Assembly: GCF_001652725.1 (NCBI RefSeq)
Contig: NZ_LWHJ01000022.1
Coordinates: forward strand, 682,001 to 746,000
Reading direction: 5' to 3'
DNA length: 64,000 nt
Source: Pedobacter psychrophilus
Lineage (GTDB): Bacteria > Bacteroidota > Bacteroidia > Sphingobacteriales > Sphingobacteriaceae
Position numbers and translations under genes: made by a program. Positions 46,237 through 54,835 of this stretch are shown piece after piece (position 1 is the first letter of the stretch; each line of letters starts with the position of its first letter). The notes under the pieces were generated by a model. It ran no database searches. It was not told the DNA's origin and worked only from the letters and a program-made list of their open reading frames with translations.

Positions 46237-47616
46237 ATGGAAAATCGAAAAGAGCTTTTTGGCCATCCCGTAGGTCTTTACATCCTGTTTTTTACAGAGT
46301 TATGGGAAAGATTTAGTTATTATGGCATGAGAGCCTTGTTAGTCTTGTTTTTAGTAGCCTCTACAACAGATATAAATCCAGGTTTTGGGTGGACAAAAGT
46401 AGAAGCTTTAAGTCTATATGGAATTTATACTGCATTGGTTTACATAGCTTCTATTCCGGGTGGTATTTTAGCAGATAAACTATTAGGACAAAAGAAAACA
46501 GTGATGCTAGGAGGTTGGCTTTTAGTAGCTGGCCATGGTATTTTAGCAGTACAAGCAGAATGGGCATTTTATTTAGGTATTGCATTAATTATTGCCGGTG
46601 TTGGATGTTTAAAGCCAAATATCTCTACAATGGTAGGTGGTTTATATGCAGCTGGCGATGATAGACGAGATAAGGGATTTACGATTTTTTACATTGGAAT
46701 TAATGTTGGGGCTTTAATAGCAGGGGTTTTAGTAGGCTCGGTAGGTGTTAATTACGGATGGCATTTTGGTTTTGGTTTAGCCGGAATTGGAATGGCAATT
46801 GGTCAACTGGTGTTTTTATACGGACAAAAATATTTAGTTGGGATAGGAGAAGCAACAAAGCAATTACCAGAAGCAGAACGTTTAGCAGTAAATAAACCGT
46901 TAACCAAAATAGAAAAAGACAGGATGATTGTGATGTTTTTATCTTTTGTAATGATAATCGTTTTTTGGGGAGCGTTTGAACAAGCCGGCGGTTTAATGAA
47001 TTTATATGCGAGTGAAAAAACCGATCGAGTTTTAGATTTTATTCATTTCGAGGTTCCTGCTCCTTGGTTTCAATCGGTTAACTCATTTTTCATTATTACA
47101 TTAGGCACAACCATAGCTGCTTTTTGGTACAACAGAAAGAAAAAAGGAAAAGAAGCTTCATCAATTCTAAAAATGTCTATTGGTATCATCATAATGGGAT
47201 GGGGATTTTTATTCATGACCGCTGCATCCATGCAATATCAAGAAAATGGTTCTTCTGCAATGTATTGGTTAATTCTAGCTTATTTATTTCATACCGTTGG
47301 CGAGCTTTGTGCTTCTCCAGTTGCGCTTTCTTATGTTACCAAACTAGCACCTTTAAAATATGCTTCCTTAATGATGGGAGCTTATTTTGCAGCAACCGGA
47401 ATGGGTAATTATGTAGCAGGTTGGGTTGGCGAATGGTCTCAAACAGCAGGCGAATTGGAGATATTTACAGGCATCGCTATTTTTTGTACCATCTTCGGGA
47501 TTTTGGTTTTATTATTTTTAAAACCACTAAAAAGACTCGCTCATGGGGCGGAGGATTTTAGTGAAGAAACTATGAAAAATCCATTAAAAAATACAGAACA
47601 AATAGAAGTTCAATAA
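46237..47616 (+). CDS. POT/PTR2 family peptide transporter, copy 1
   Basis: This is a proton-coupled oligopeptide symporter of the major facilitator superfamily. The family signature FTELWERFSYYGMRALLVLF (the ExxER motif used in proton coupling) is in TM1, followed by GGILADKLLGQKKTVMLGG and the PTR2 block FTIFYIGINVGALIAGVLVG (about 150-170). Later come FWGAFEQAGGLMNLY and HTVGELCASPVALSYVTKLA. At 459 residues with 12 TM helices predicted by eye it is complete. It is followed 12 bases later by a paralogue. It imports di- and tripeptides by family analogy. Confidence 0.95.
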   Translation: MENRKELFGHPVGLYILFFTELWERFSYYGMRALLVLFLVASTTDINPGFGWTKVEALSLYGIYTALVYIASIPGGILADKLLGQKKTVMLGGWLLVAGHGILAVQAEWAFYLGIALIIAGVGCLKPNISTMVGGLYAAGDDRRDKGFTIFYIGINVGALIAGVLVGSVGVNYGWHFGFGLAGIGMAIGQLVFLYGQKYLVGIGEATKQLPEAERLAVNKPLTKIEKDRMIVMFLSFVMIIVFWGAFEQAGGLMNLYASEKTDRVLDFIHFEVPAPWFQSVNSFFIITLGTTIAAFWYNRKKKGKEASSILKMSIGIIIMGWGFLFMTAASMQYQENGSSAMYWLILAYLFHTVGELCASPVALSYVTKLAPLKYASLMMGAYFAATGMGNYVAGWVGEWSQTAGELEIFTGIAIFCTIFGILVLLFLKPLKRLAHGAEDFSEETMKNPLKNTEQIEVQ

Positions 47617-47628
47617 AATTTATTATCT

Positions 47629-49188
47629 ATGGATATAGCAATGTACACCCTAATTATAGGGTGGATTTTTGTATTAATTTGGGTTCCTATAGTTATTCTT
47701 ACAAATAAAAAAACGCATCCTAAAGCGTTATTTGTGCTTTTCTTTGCAGAAATGTGGGAGCGCTTCAGCTATTATGGCATGAGAGCTTTGCTTACCCTTT
47801 ATATGGTAAATGTGCTTTTTAAAGGAATGCAAGGTGCTGATGTAAAAGCTTTAAGCATTTATGGTTCTTATACTGCTATGGTTTATCTTTTTCCTGTAAT
47901 TGGAGGGCTTATTGCCGATAAGATTTTCGGATTTAAAAAAGCAATTGTTTTTGGTGGGATATTGATGATGCTAGGACATTTTATGCTAGCATTTGAAGGG
48001 AGCAACCTTTTGTTTTTTGCATCATTAGCTTTAATTATAGTTGGTAACGCTTATTTTAAACCTAATATTTCTAGCTATTTAGGTACTTTTTATGAAATGA
48101 ATGATCCACGTAAGGATGGTGCTTTTACCATTTTTTATATGGGTGTAAACATTGGTTCTTTCTTAGCTACTTTAACTTGTGGATACGTTGGTCAGCAAAT
48201 TAACTGGCACTATGGTTTTGGCTTAGCAGGTATTGGGATGGCTTTAGGTGTTGCAGTCTTTTTACTAAGCGGTAAAATTCTGGGGAAAGATACTGGCTTA
48301 AAGCCTGATGTTATTGAGTTTAAAACTAAAAAGCCATTGGGTTTAAGTTGGGATGCTGTGGTTTTCATCGGAACATTGATCATGATTCCTATCTGTGCAT
48401 TTTTATTGGATCAAAACGAATTGATGAGTACTTTGATGTTGATAATCAGTATCATCATTATTGGATATCTACTTTATGAGGCATTAAGAAACCCAGATAA
48501 AGTTGCTGGCCACCGTTTGTTAGTGGTAATTGTATTGTTTTTTTTCCACGCCATATTTTGGGCTTTATTTGAACAAGCGGGTGGTTCTTTAACACTTTTT
48601 GCAGATAGAAATATTGATAGGATAATTAGCGGCAGTGAAATTCCTTCTTCGTTATTCACAAGTTTTAATCCTTTCTTTATCATGGTTTTAGCACCCTTAT
48701 TTTCCTGGATTTGGATTACCTTAAATAAAAAAGGAAAAGAACCTCGTACGCCAATGAAGTTTTTCTTGGGCTTATTTTTCCTGGCAGCAGGATTCTTAGT
48801 GATAGTTTTAGGAGGAAAGTTTTTTGCAAATGCTCAAGGTTTGGTTCCAATGGCTTTTTTAGCAGTACTTTATTTCTTGGTAACCGTGGGCGAGTTGTGT
48901 TTATCTCCAGTCGGATTATCAATGATTACAAAACTTTCTCCTGCTAAAATAGTTGGTTTTGTAATGGGCGCCTGGTTTTTATCCATTTCTTTGGGAAATA
49001 AATTAGCTGGCGTTATAGGTACATTAACCGCATCAAAAGGAGGTTCGCAGACTTTATCACCACAACAAACTTTAGTTAATTATACCAACACTTATTTAAT
49101 TTGGGGAGTGTTTGTAGTTGGCGGTTTTGCGATATTACTTTTATTACTTACTCCAAAATTAAACAAGTGGATGCATGGTATTCATTAA
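47629..49188 (+). CDS. POT/PTR2 family peptide transporter, copy 2
   Basis: A paralogue of the previous transporter, 519 residues. It carries FFAEMWERFSYYGMRALLTL (ExxER motif) after an extra N-terminal TM segment (MYTLIIGWIFVLIWVPIVIL), FTIFYMGVNIGSFLATLTCG and FWALFEQAGGSLTLFADRNI. The extra helix at the start and additional helices in the middle (two near 260-285) make it longer than copy 1. The tandem pair probably results from duplication with divergence in peptide preference. Confidence 0.94.
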   Translation: MDIAMYTLIIGWIFVLIWVPIVILTNKKTHPKALFVLFFAEMWERFSYYGMRALLTLYMVNVLFKGMQGADVKALSIYGSYTAMVYLFPVIGGLIADKIFGFKKAIVFGGILMMLGHFMLAFEGSNLLFFASLALIIVGNAYFKPNISSYLGTFYEMNDPRKDGAFTIFYMGVNIGSFLATLTCGYVGQQINWHYGFGLAGIGMALGVAVFLLSGKILGKDTGLKPDVIEFKTKKPLGLSWDAVVFIGTLIMIPICAFLLDQNELMSTLMLIISIIIIGYLLYEALRNPDKVAGHRLLVVIVLFFFHAIFWALFEQAGGSLTLFADRNIDRIISGSEIPSSLFTSFNPFFIMVLAPLFSWIWITLNKKGKEPRTPMKFFLGLFFLAAGFLVIVLGGKFFANAQGLVPMAFLAVLYFLVTVGELCLSPVGLSMITKLSPAKIVGFVMGAWFLSISLGNKLAGVIGTLTASKGGSQTLSPQQTLVNYTNTYLIWGVFVVGGFAILLLLLTPKLNKWMHGIH

Positions 49189-49221
49189 TAATTGTAATTT
49201 TGGCTAATAAAAATCACCATT

Positions 49222-49947
49222 TTGCCCGATAGCTTAGTCATCATCCCCACTTACAACGAAAAAGAAAACATCGAAAAAATCATTCGTAAGGTTTTTTCTT
49301 TGCCCCATCTTTTCCATATTTTAATAATTGATGATGGTTCGCCCGATGGAACTGCGCAAATAGTGAAACAATTGCAGGGGGAATATAACGGCCATTTATT
49401 TATTGAAGAAAGAAAGGGAAAATTAGGTTTAGGTACTGCTTACATCCATGGTTTTAAATGGGCTTTAGCCCATGATTATGATTACATTTTTGAGATGGAT
49501 GCCGATTTTTCTCATAATCCAGAAGATTTAATTCGTCTAAGAAGTGCATGTGTAGAAGGTGCAGATGTTTCCATAGGTTCTAGATATATTAAAGGAGTAA
49601 ATGTTGTAAACTGGCCAATGGGCAGAGTTTTAATGTCGTATTTTGCTTCTGTTTATGTACGCTTTATTACAGGAATTGACATTCAAGATGCAACCGCAGG
49701 ATTTAAATGCTACAAAAAAAGAGTGTTAGAAACCATAAATTTTGATAAAGTTAAATTTGTAGGTTACGCTTTTCAGATAGAAATGAAATTTACTGCTATT
49801 AAACATGGTTTTAAAGTAGTAGAAGTCCCCATTATTTTTACAGATCGTACCGAAGGAACCTCTAAAATGAGTTCCGGTATTTTTAAAGAAGCTTTTTTAG
49901 GGGTAATACAACTTAAAATAAATAGCTGGTTTAGAAATTATAAGTAG
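49222..49947 (+). CDS. Polyprenol phosphate mannosyl/glucosyltransferase (DPM1-like, GT2)
   Basis: A 241-residue family 2 glycosyltransferase that moves a sugar from an NDP-sugar to a polyprenyl phosphate. The start is a TTG. Motifs are VIIPTYNEKENIEKIIRKV (N-terminal nucleotide-binding), LIIDDGSPDGTA (first Asp pair), FEMDADFSHNPEDLIRL (DxD-type metal site) and AGFKCYKKRVLETI. There is no C-terminal membrane segment, as in the soluble DPM1 subgroup. The product lipid-linked sugar could feed protein O-glycosylation, known in Bacteroidota. Confidence 0.9.
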   Translation: MPDSLVIIPTYNEKENIEKIIRKVFSLPHLFHILIIDDGSPDGTAQIVKQLQGEYNGHLFIEERKGKLGLGTAYIHGFKWALAHDYDYIFEMDADFSHNPEDLIRLRSACVEGADVSIGSRYIKGVNVVNWPMGRVLMSYFASVYVRFITGIDIQDATAGFKCYKKRVLETINFDKVKFVGYAFQIEMKFTAIKHGFKVVEVPIIFTDRTEGTSKMSSGIFKEAFLGVIQLKINSWFRNYK

Positions 49948-50040
49948 GGGAGGGAGTGATTTTTTAAATCTGATTTTGTGATTTTAGTGTTAATAATCAG
50001 TTATTAAACCCCCGATATATACAAGTTAGCTGTAATTTTT

Positions 50041-50442
50041 ATGGAACTGCCAGAAGACACAATAATTTCCGAAAATGGAAAAATTCATATAAAAGGAATT
50101 GACCTCGAAGATAGTTGGCTTTTAGGAATTGAATATTTTGAAAATAAATCTCTATTAATAATCGACTTGGAATTTAGTATTTGGCCAGAAAGCAAATATT
50201 ACAGTAAACCGAAAGAAAATGAATGGACTTGTTACAAAAAAGGACAAATAAAATTTAAAGAAGTCGAACAATTGAACGGAATTATTAGTTTGAAGGACTT
50301 TAAACCTTCAATTGACTCTGAAAGCGAAAAAGATTGGGGAAATATTTATGGTTTAAGAATTGAAGAAAACAAATTTAAGTTTGAAACTAACGACTCAAAA
50401 ATTTCTTTATTTGCAAATCAATTAGAGTTAAGCATTAAATAA
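50041..50442 (+). CDS. Cassette-borne protein of unknown function (cassette 1)
   Basis: A 133-residue soluble protein starting ten bases after the cassette boundary box. It has no signal peptide or membrane segment, is acidic and strand-rich (ISENGKIHIKGIDLEDSWLL, SLLIIDLEFSIWPES, LFANQLELSIK), and resembles nothing I can name. The stop is six bases before the AGCTAAC box of the attC-like repeat, leaving almost no intergenic space, as in integron cassettes. Confidence 0.75.
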   Translation: MELPEDTIISENGKIHIKGIDLEDSWLLGIEYFENKSLLIIDLEFSIWPESKYYSKPKENEWTCYKKGQIKFKEVEQLNGIISLKDFKPSIDSESEKDWGNIYGLRIEENKFKFETNDSKISLFANQLELSIK

Positions 50443-50448
50443 AACTAC

Positions 50449-50583
50449 AGCTAACAGCAAATTTGCACAAAAATGGCTGACAGTGGTTTACGTTAATTCA
50501 TCAGTTATTTACTTAATTTAGTGCAATGCGACAATGGTTTTGCAAGCAATGCCATTTCTGCGCAAATTAGCAAAACGTTAGCT
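50449..50583 (+). repeat. attC-like imperfect inverted repeat 1
   Basis: Bounded by AGCTAAC (50449-50455) and its exact complement GTTAGCT (50577-50583). Arms 50457-50477 and 50551-50571 are complementary at 18 of 21 positions, and unequal spacers between arm and end box leave unpaired bases, as in attC sites. Total 135 bp, within the size range of known attC sites. Confidence 0.65.
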
Positions 50584-50613
50584 GTAAGTTTAACCCAACT
50601 AAATCTCTTTACA

Positions 50614-51012
50614 ATGAACGATAAAGATGTTGACGAATTATTAAAAAAAATTTCTTCTTCCAATGAATATATTATGCCTGAGGAAAAAAGGAGTTCAATA
50701 ATATATTTAATGACTGAACTTAAGTTAATATACAAACCATACGACAACTCTTTAATTTTTGCTCCGACCAAATTTGGTAATGAAGTTATTAATGAAGGCG
50801 GATGGATTAAACATTTAGAAATCGAAAAAGAAAGTCTAAAATTAAAATCTGAAAGAGAAATCTTAGACTTTGAAAAATCAAAAACCGACCTTGAATTAGC
50901 AAAAAAACTATTAAAAGAATATCCATATACTAAATGGTTTGCAAGAATAAGTTTATTCATTGGAATTGGTTTAGGACTTTTAGAATTAATAAAATACATA
51001 AAACAATCATAG
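50614..51012 (+). CDS. Cassette-borne coiled-coil, tail-anchored protein (cassette 2)
   Basis: A 132-residue protein. The frame is open further upstream, but that part is the attC-like repeat, so ATG 50614 (MNDKDVDELLKKISSSNEYI) is the likely start. Residues 1-65 form a globular domain with a possible winged-helix pattern (LMTELKLIYKP...FAPTKFGNEVI). Residues about 70-105 are a charged heptad-like coiled coil (LEIEKESLKLKSEREILDFE), and a single TM segment (ISLFIGIGLGLLELIKYI) ends the protein. Function unknown; a membrane-tethered regulator or toxin component is conceivable. Confidence 0.75.
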   Translation: MNDKDVDELLKKISSSNEYIMPEEKRSSIIYLMTELKLIYKPYDNSLIFAPTKFGNEVINEGGWIKHLEIEKESLKLKSEREILDFEKSKTDLELAKKLLKEYPYTKWFARISLFIGIGLGLLELIKYIKQS

Positions 51013-51101
51013 TTGCTACGTTGTAAAATTTAATTTCTTCTATATCACTTTTAAATTTCAACATATTTAATTTACTTTTTAATCGACTAATAAAAACCTA
51101 C

Positions 51102-51234
51102 AGCTAACAACAGGTTTAAAAAATTGCGGGGCGACTGCTTTAAATTTCTTCACCTCTTTTTACTATCTTCATCTCAGGTTGACAAAGGTTCTGCAAGTAA
51201 TTCCGCAAATTCTTAAACCTGCAAACCGTTAAAC
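51102..51234 (+). repeat. attC-like imperfect inverted repeat 2
   Basis: Bounded by AGCTAAC (51102-51108) and GTTAAAC (51228-51234). Arms 51111-51131 and 51201-51221 are complementary at 17 of 21 positions. It follows the cassette 2 gene after 89 bases and ends 23 bases before the trmN6-like start. The end box differs from that of repeat 1, as expected for the last site of an array. Confidence 0.62.
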
Positions 51235-51257
51235 ACAAATCCTTCAAAAAAAATCCA

Positions 51258-51971
51258 ATGTCCCTCTTCCATTTCAAACAATTTGTAATAGATCAAGAAA
51301 ACTGCCCGATGAAAATTAATACGGATGGCGTTTTATTGGGTGCATCTGCAAATTTAGAAAATGTGAAATCGGTTTTGGATATAGGCACTGGCACAGGTGT
51401 TATCGCTTTAATGTTGGCGCAACGTTCTCATGATATTCTAATTGATGCCATAGATATTGATCATTTAGCTTTTGAGAAAGCAAATCAGAATTTCGAAAAT
51501 TCTTTATTTCATCAACAATTAAAAGCTCATCATCATAGTTTTTTAGAATATTTCGATCTAAATCCATCAAAAAAATATGATTTAATTGTTTCTAATCCGC
51601 CTTATTTTTTAAACGCATTAAAATCGCCGAAGGCAAATAATAATATTTCTAAACACACCAACGAGCAATTTTTTATCGATTTAATATCAAAAGCAAAAAA
51701 CCATTTAAACCCTTCTGGGAATTTGACTTTAATTGTACCTATAGATATTTCTTTGATGCTTCAAAATTTAGCTCCTTCTTATCATCTATTTCCTATCAAT
51801 TGCATCAAGATAAAATCATATCCAGATAAGGCCCACATTAGGCATATCATCAGCTTTAGTGATGAAAAACCTTTAGAATTAATTTTCGAGGATTTTTGTA
51901 TCTACTCTTCTCAAAGCGTATATTCATTACAATATCAAGCGTTACTCAAAAACTTTTTTACCATATTTTAA
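51258..51971 (+). CDS. trmN6: tRNA1(Val) (adenine(37)-N6)-methyltransferase
   Basis: A 237-residue class I methyltransferase of the YfiC/TrmN6 type, which makes m6A at position 37 of tRNA-Val. The substrate-side N-terminal MKINTDGVLLGASANL is characteristic, followed by motif I VLDIGTGTGVIALMLA (about 50) and the amino-methylating motif IVSNPPYFLNAL (about 112). Its stop shares one base with the next ATG (TAATG). The start follows the cassette array by 23 bases, so its native promoter may have been displaced or replaced by the array. Confidence 0.88.
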   Translation: MSLFHFKQFVIDQENCPMKINTDGVLLGASANLENVKSVLDIGTGTGVIALMLAQRSHDILIDAIDIDHLAFEKANQNFENSLFHQQLKAHHHSFLEYFDLNPSKKYDLIVSNPPYFLNALKSPKANNNISKHTNEQFFIDLISKAKNHLNPSGNLTLIVPIDISLMLQNLAPSYHLFPINCIKIKSYPDKAHIRHIISFSDEKPLELIFEDFCIYSSQSVYSLQYQALLKNFFTIF

Positions 51972-52465
51972 TGAAAAAAATAGGTTTAATATCTGATACT
52001 CATAGTTATTTAGACGATGCAGTTTTTAAATATTTTGATGATAGTGATGAGATTTGGCATGCTGGCGATTTCGGGACTTTAGAACTTGCCGATAAATTAG
52101 CTGCTTTTAAACCGCTTAAAGGCGTTTATGGAAATATTGATGGAGCTGATATCAGACAAGTTTACCCAGAAAATTTAAGATTTAATTGTGAAGATGTTGA
52201 TGTTTGGATAACTCATATTGGTGGTTACCCAGATAAATACGCCCCAAAAGTTAAAGCAGAAATCTACACTAAGCCACCACAACTTTTTATATCCGGGCAT
52301 TCGCATATTTTAAAAGTAATTTATGATAAGAAAATACAATGTTTGCATATAAACCCCGGTGCAGCGGGAAAACATGGCTGGCATAAAACAAGAACATTGA
52401 TAAGATTTTGCATATCCGAAAAAAAAATACATACATTAGAGGCCATAGAATTAGCTGATAGATAG
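51971..52465 (+). CDS. Metallophosphoesterase (YfcE/MJ0936 family)
   Basis: A 164-residue calcineurin-like phosphoesterase. The metal-binding blocks are GLISDTHSYLDD (N-terminal DxH), EIWHAGDFG (GD), KGVYGNIDGAD (GNxD-like) and FISGHSHIL (GHxH). I choose ATG 51971, which overlaps the trmN6 stop by one base; an upstream in-frame start would add 25 residues lying within trmN6. It is likely a phosphodiesterase acting on small phosphate esters. Confidence 0.9.
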   Translation: MKKIGLISDTHSYLDDAVFKYFDDSDEIWHAGDFGTLELADKLAAFKPLKGVYGNIDGADIRQVYPENLRFNCEDVDVWITHIGGYPDKYAPKVKAEIYTKPPQLFISGHSHILKVIYDKKIQCLHINPGAAGKHGWHKTRTLIRFCISEKKIHTLEAIELADR

Positions 52466-52492
52466 CGTATTAATTACACTAAGTAAAATCAT

Positions 52493-53512
52493 TTGAAAAC
52501 ATTAGGACAATTTATTATTGAGAAACAAGCGGATTTTCCGTATGCCAAAGGCGAATTATCAAGACTTTTACGAGACATAGGTATCGCCGCCAAGGTGGTA
52601 AATAGAGAAATAAATAAAGCTGGCTTAACCGATAAATTAGGTGAGGTTGGGAGTATAAATGTACAAGGAGAAGCACAAAAGATTTTGGATGTTTATGCAA
52701 ATGAGCAATTTATATCAGCACTAAGTTCTGGTGGCGAATGCTGTTTGGTAGCTTCCGAAGAAAATGAGGAAGTGGTTTTATTAAACCAAACGGTTTCTAA
52801 AAATGCTAAATATGCAGTTGCAATTGATCCTTTAGATGGTTCATCAAATATTGATGTTAACGTTGCCGTAGGAACAACTTTTTCTATTTATAGGAGAAAA
52901 TCTAAAGAAGGTCCTGGTCAGTTAGAAGATATTTTACAGAAAGGAACAGAGCAAGTTGCGGCTGGATATATTGTTTATGGTTCATCAACTATGTTGGTTT
53001 ATACAACGGGTAAAGGTGTAAACGGATTTACTTTAGACCCATCTATTGGCGAATTTTGTTTGTCGCATCCTGAAATAAAAGTTCCAAAAAGCGGAATTAT
53101 TTACAGTATGAATGAAGGGAATTATGTTCATTTCCCTGAAGGAGTAAAAAAATATATTAAATATTGCCAGGTAGAAGATGATGCAACATTACGCCCTTAC
53201 ACTTCCAGATATATTGGTTCTATGGTAGCAGATTTGCACCGTAATTTAATAAAAGGTGGTATTTATATTTATCCAACTACGGCAAGCGCACCACATGGAA
53301 AGTTAAGATTGGTTTACGAGTGTAACCCTCTAGCTTTTATTATTGAACAAGCAGGAGGTAGGGCTACAAATGGTTATGATCGGATTTTAGATATAGAAGT
53401 CACAGAAATACACCAAAGAGAATCTATTTTTATAGGATCGGAAGATATGGTGTTAAAAGCCGAAGAATTTATGGCAGAATATTCGCCAAGAGAGATTTCT
53501 AAAACTGTTTAA
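52493..53512 (+). CDS. fbp: Class 1 fructose-1,6-bisphosphatase
   Basis: This is the gluconeogenic phosphatase removing the 1-phosphate from fructose 1,6-bisphosphate. The start is a TTG ([15 protein letters not shown]). The Mg-binding signature [17 protein letters not shown] (about residue 112) and the C-terminal [20 protein letters not shown] (about 265) are unmistakable. At 339 residues it is full length. Its end overlaps the convergent rnhA stop by four bases. Confidence 0.96.
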   Translation: MKTLGQFIIEKQADFPYAKGELSRLLRDIGIAAKVVNREINKAGLTDKLGEVGSINVQGEAQKILDVYANEQFISALSSGGECCLVASEENEEVVLLNQTVSKNAKYAVAIDPLDGSSNIDVNVAVGTTFSIYRRKSKEGPGQLEDILQKGTEQVAAGYIVYGSSTMLVYTTGKGVNGFTLDPSIGEFCLSHPEIKVPKSGIIYSMNEGNYVHFPEGVKKYIKYCQVEDDATLRPYTSRYIGSMVADLHRNLIKGGIYIYPTTASAPHGKLRLVYECNPLAFIIEQAGGRATNGYDRILDIEVTEIHQRESIFIGSEDMVLKAEEFMAEYSPREISKTV

Positions 53513-53979
53513 AGCAATTTTTGAGATTTATTTTCCATTTCAAAAACACTATCGATATTTAAATTTTTCCCTTTAGATGCGATGACCGCAAGTTCATCGC
53601 ATCTTTCGTTTTCTGGATGGCCAGCATGACCTTTAACCCAAACAAATTTTACTTGATGTATTTTATGGGATTGCAAATATCTTAACCAAAGGTCCTTATT
53701 TTTTTTGCCAGCAAAACCTTTTTTTACCCAACCAAAAACCCATTTTTTTTCAATAGAATCGATAACATATTTAGAATCAGAGAAAACGGTAATTTCTTGA
53801 TTGATTTTTTTTATGCTTTCCAGTCCAACACAAACAGCCATCAATTCCATTCTATTATTGGTGGTATGCCTAAATCCTTCGGATATTTCTTTATAATGAT
53901 CTCCCGATTTTAAAATCACACCATAACCTCCAGGTCCTGGGTTACCACTTGCTGCACCATCCGTAAAAATTGAAATCAT
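53509..53979 (-). CDS. rnhA: Ribonuclease HI
   Basis: This enzyme cleaves the RNA strand of RNA-DNA hybrids. The catalytic carboxylates are in [17 protein letters not shown] (Asp7), [13 protein letters not shown] (Glu, about 45), [10 protein letters not shown] (Asp, about 67) and the final Asp in NERCDELA (about 130), with the His in [10 protein letters not shown]. At 156 residues it is a standard single-domain RNase HI without a hybrid-binding domain. It converges with fbp, overlapping its stop by four bases. Confidence 0.95.
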   Translation of the reverse strand: MISIFTDGAASGNPGPGGYGVILKSGDHYKEISEGFRHTTNNRMELMAVCVGLESIKKINQEITVFSDSKYVIDSIEKKWVFGWVKKGFAGKKNKDLWLRYLQSHKIHQVKFVWVKGHAGHPENERCDELAVIASKGKNLNIDSVFEMENKSQKLL

Positions 53980-54128
53980 TTACGAATATAAAAATTTAGG
54001 CAATTTTGGGAACTATTAATTTGTATTGCTCATGAAATCAAATAAATACGATTATGAGCAATAAAAAAGAAATTAAAAGTTTGCATAGTTTGATTAATAA
54101 CTTATTTTTGCACTCCACTAAAACAAAT

Positions 54129-54203
54129 GGCGGTCGTAGCTCAGTTGGTTAGAGCACTGGTTTGTGGTGCCGGGGGTCGTGGGTTCGAGCCCCATCGTCC
54201 GCC
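54129..54203 (+). tRNA. tRNA-His(GTG)
   Basis: A complete tRNA with the extra G at position -1 (54129) opposite the C73 discriminator, D arm GCTCAGTTGGTTAGAGC, anticodon loop TTGTGGT with anticodon GTG, and T arm GTGGGTTCGAGCCCCAT. The acceptor stem GCGGTCG/CGTCCGC has one U-U mismatch (position 5:68). Confidence 0.95.
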
Positions 54204-54214
54204 CTTTAAATTTT

Positions 54215-54248
54215 AAAAGCCTTTCTAAATTTTTAGAAAGGCTTTTTT
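54215..54248 (+). terminator. Terminator after tRNA-His
   Basis: AAAAGCCTTTCTAAA (54215-54229) pairs with TTTAGAAAGGCTTTT (about 54232-54246), followed by more T residues; it sits 11 bases after the tRNA. Confidence 0.85.
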
Positions 54249-54303
54249 TATGCTTAAATTTTAAATCCATCTAAAACTTACTATAATTTATAACTAAAAA
54301 TTT

Positions 54304-54323
54304 TATAAACAAATTTGTTTATA
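54304..54323. promoter_or_regulatory. 20-bp perfect palindrome, probable autoregulatory operator
   Basis: TATAAACAAATTTGTTTATA is a perfect 20-bp palindrome that ends seven bases before the antitoxin ATG. It overlaps a TATATTTG stretch (54320-54327) that matches the Bacteroidota -7 consensus TAnnTTTG. As toxin-antitoxin operons are often repressed by their own helix-turn-helix antitoxin, this is the likely operator. Confidence 0.6.
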
Positions 54324-54330
54324 TTTGATA

Positions 54331-54834
54331 ATGGAAACTCTGATAGAAAAATATAAAGGAATTCACCCAGGAATTATTTTAGAAAGAGAACTCAAAAAAA
54401 GAAAGTTAAGAAAAGCTCCATTTGCTCTTATTTTGGAAGAATATCCGCAAACTTTAAACGAAATAACTAAAGGAAGGCGTGGTATTACTTCGGGTCTATC
54501 CCTTAAAATTGATAAAGCATTGAATCTTTCAGAAGGGACAATGTTTGTTTTGCAAGCTTATTATGAGATACAAAAGGAAAAGCTAAAAATAGAAAACTTA
54601 AATTCTCCAAATCTTTCATTATTTAGAAAAGCTCTATTTTGGGATACTGATTTTGATAAAATAAATTGGGATAAACAGTTTAAAACAATAATAAAAAGAG
54701 TTTTTGAACGAGGAAACGAAATTGAAAAAGCCGAAATCATAAAATTTTATGGATTGAAAAAAGTTAAAGAAACTATTGGATTTGATACCATAGAAAAATC
54801 TTTAAAAGTCCTTCAACATCTTAATATAAGTTAA
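54331..54834 (+). CDS. Antitoxin with HTH and DUF6922-like domain
   Basis: A 167-residue protein beginning METLIEKYKGIHPGIILERE. The N-terminal ~70 residues are a HigA/XRE-type helix-turn-helix (LKKRKLRKAPFALILEEYPQ, then TLNEITKGRRGITSGLSLKI). The C-terminal half contains LFRKALFWDTDFDKINWDKQ and IIKRVFERGNEIEKAEIIKF, a DUF6922-type segment often found with AbiEii-type toxins. The toxin gene starts one base after its stop. It probably neutralises the toxin and represses the operon through the palindrome at 54304-54323. Confidence 0.8.
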   Translation: METLIEKYKGIHPGIILERELKKRKLRKAPFALILEEYPQTLNEITKGRRGITSGLSLKIDKALNLSEGTMFVLQAYYEIQKEKLKIENLNSPNLSLFRKALFWDTDFDKINWDKQFKTIIKRVFERGNEIEKAEIIKFYGLKKVKETIGFDTIEKSLKVLQHLNIS

Positions 54835-54835
54835 A

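Larger units (their letters stand above)
50026..51228 (+). mobile_element. Two-cassette array with attC-like sites, no integrase in the window
   Basis: Two orphan genes are arranged as integron-type gene cassettes. Cassette 1 (50026-50577) and cassette 2 (50578-51228) each start with TTAGCT(G)TAA just before the gene and end with a ~133-bp imperfect inverted repeat that opens with AGCTAAC and closes with G. The reverse complement of AGCTAAC is GTTAGCT, exactly the box that would form if each excised cassette were closed into a circle, as the cassette model predicts. The last junction, GTTAAAC at 51228-51234, fits the GTTRRRY core and would be the original target site: removing the array leaves G next to TTAAAC. 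The region 49948-50024 upstream has no matching arm and could be attI-like. The array lies between housekeeping genes. Confidence 0.62.

Noticed and set aside
50521-50613. N-terminal extension of the cassette 2 protein
   Set aside because: The extra 31 codons are the arm of the attC-like repeat; ATG 50614 is the sensible start.
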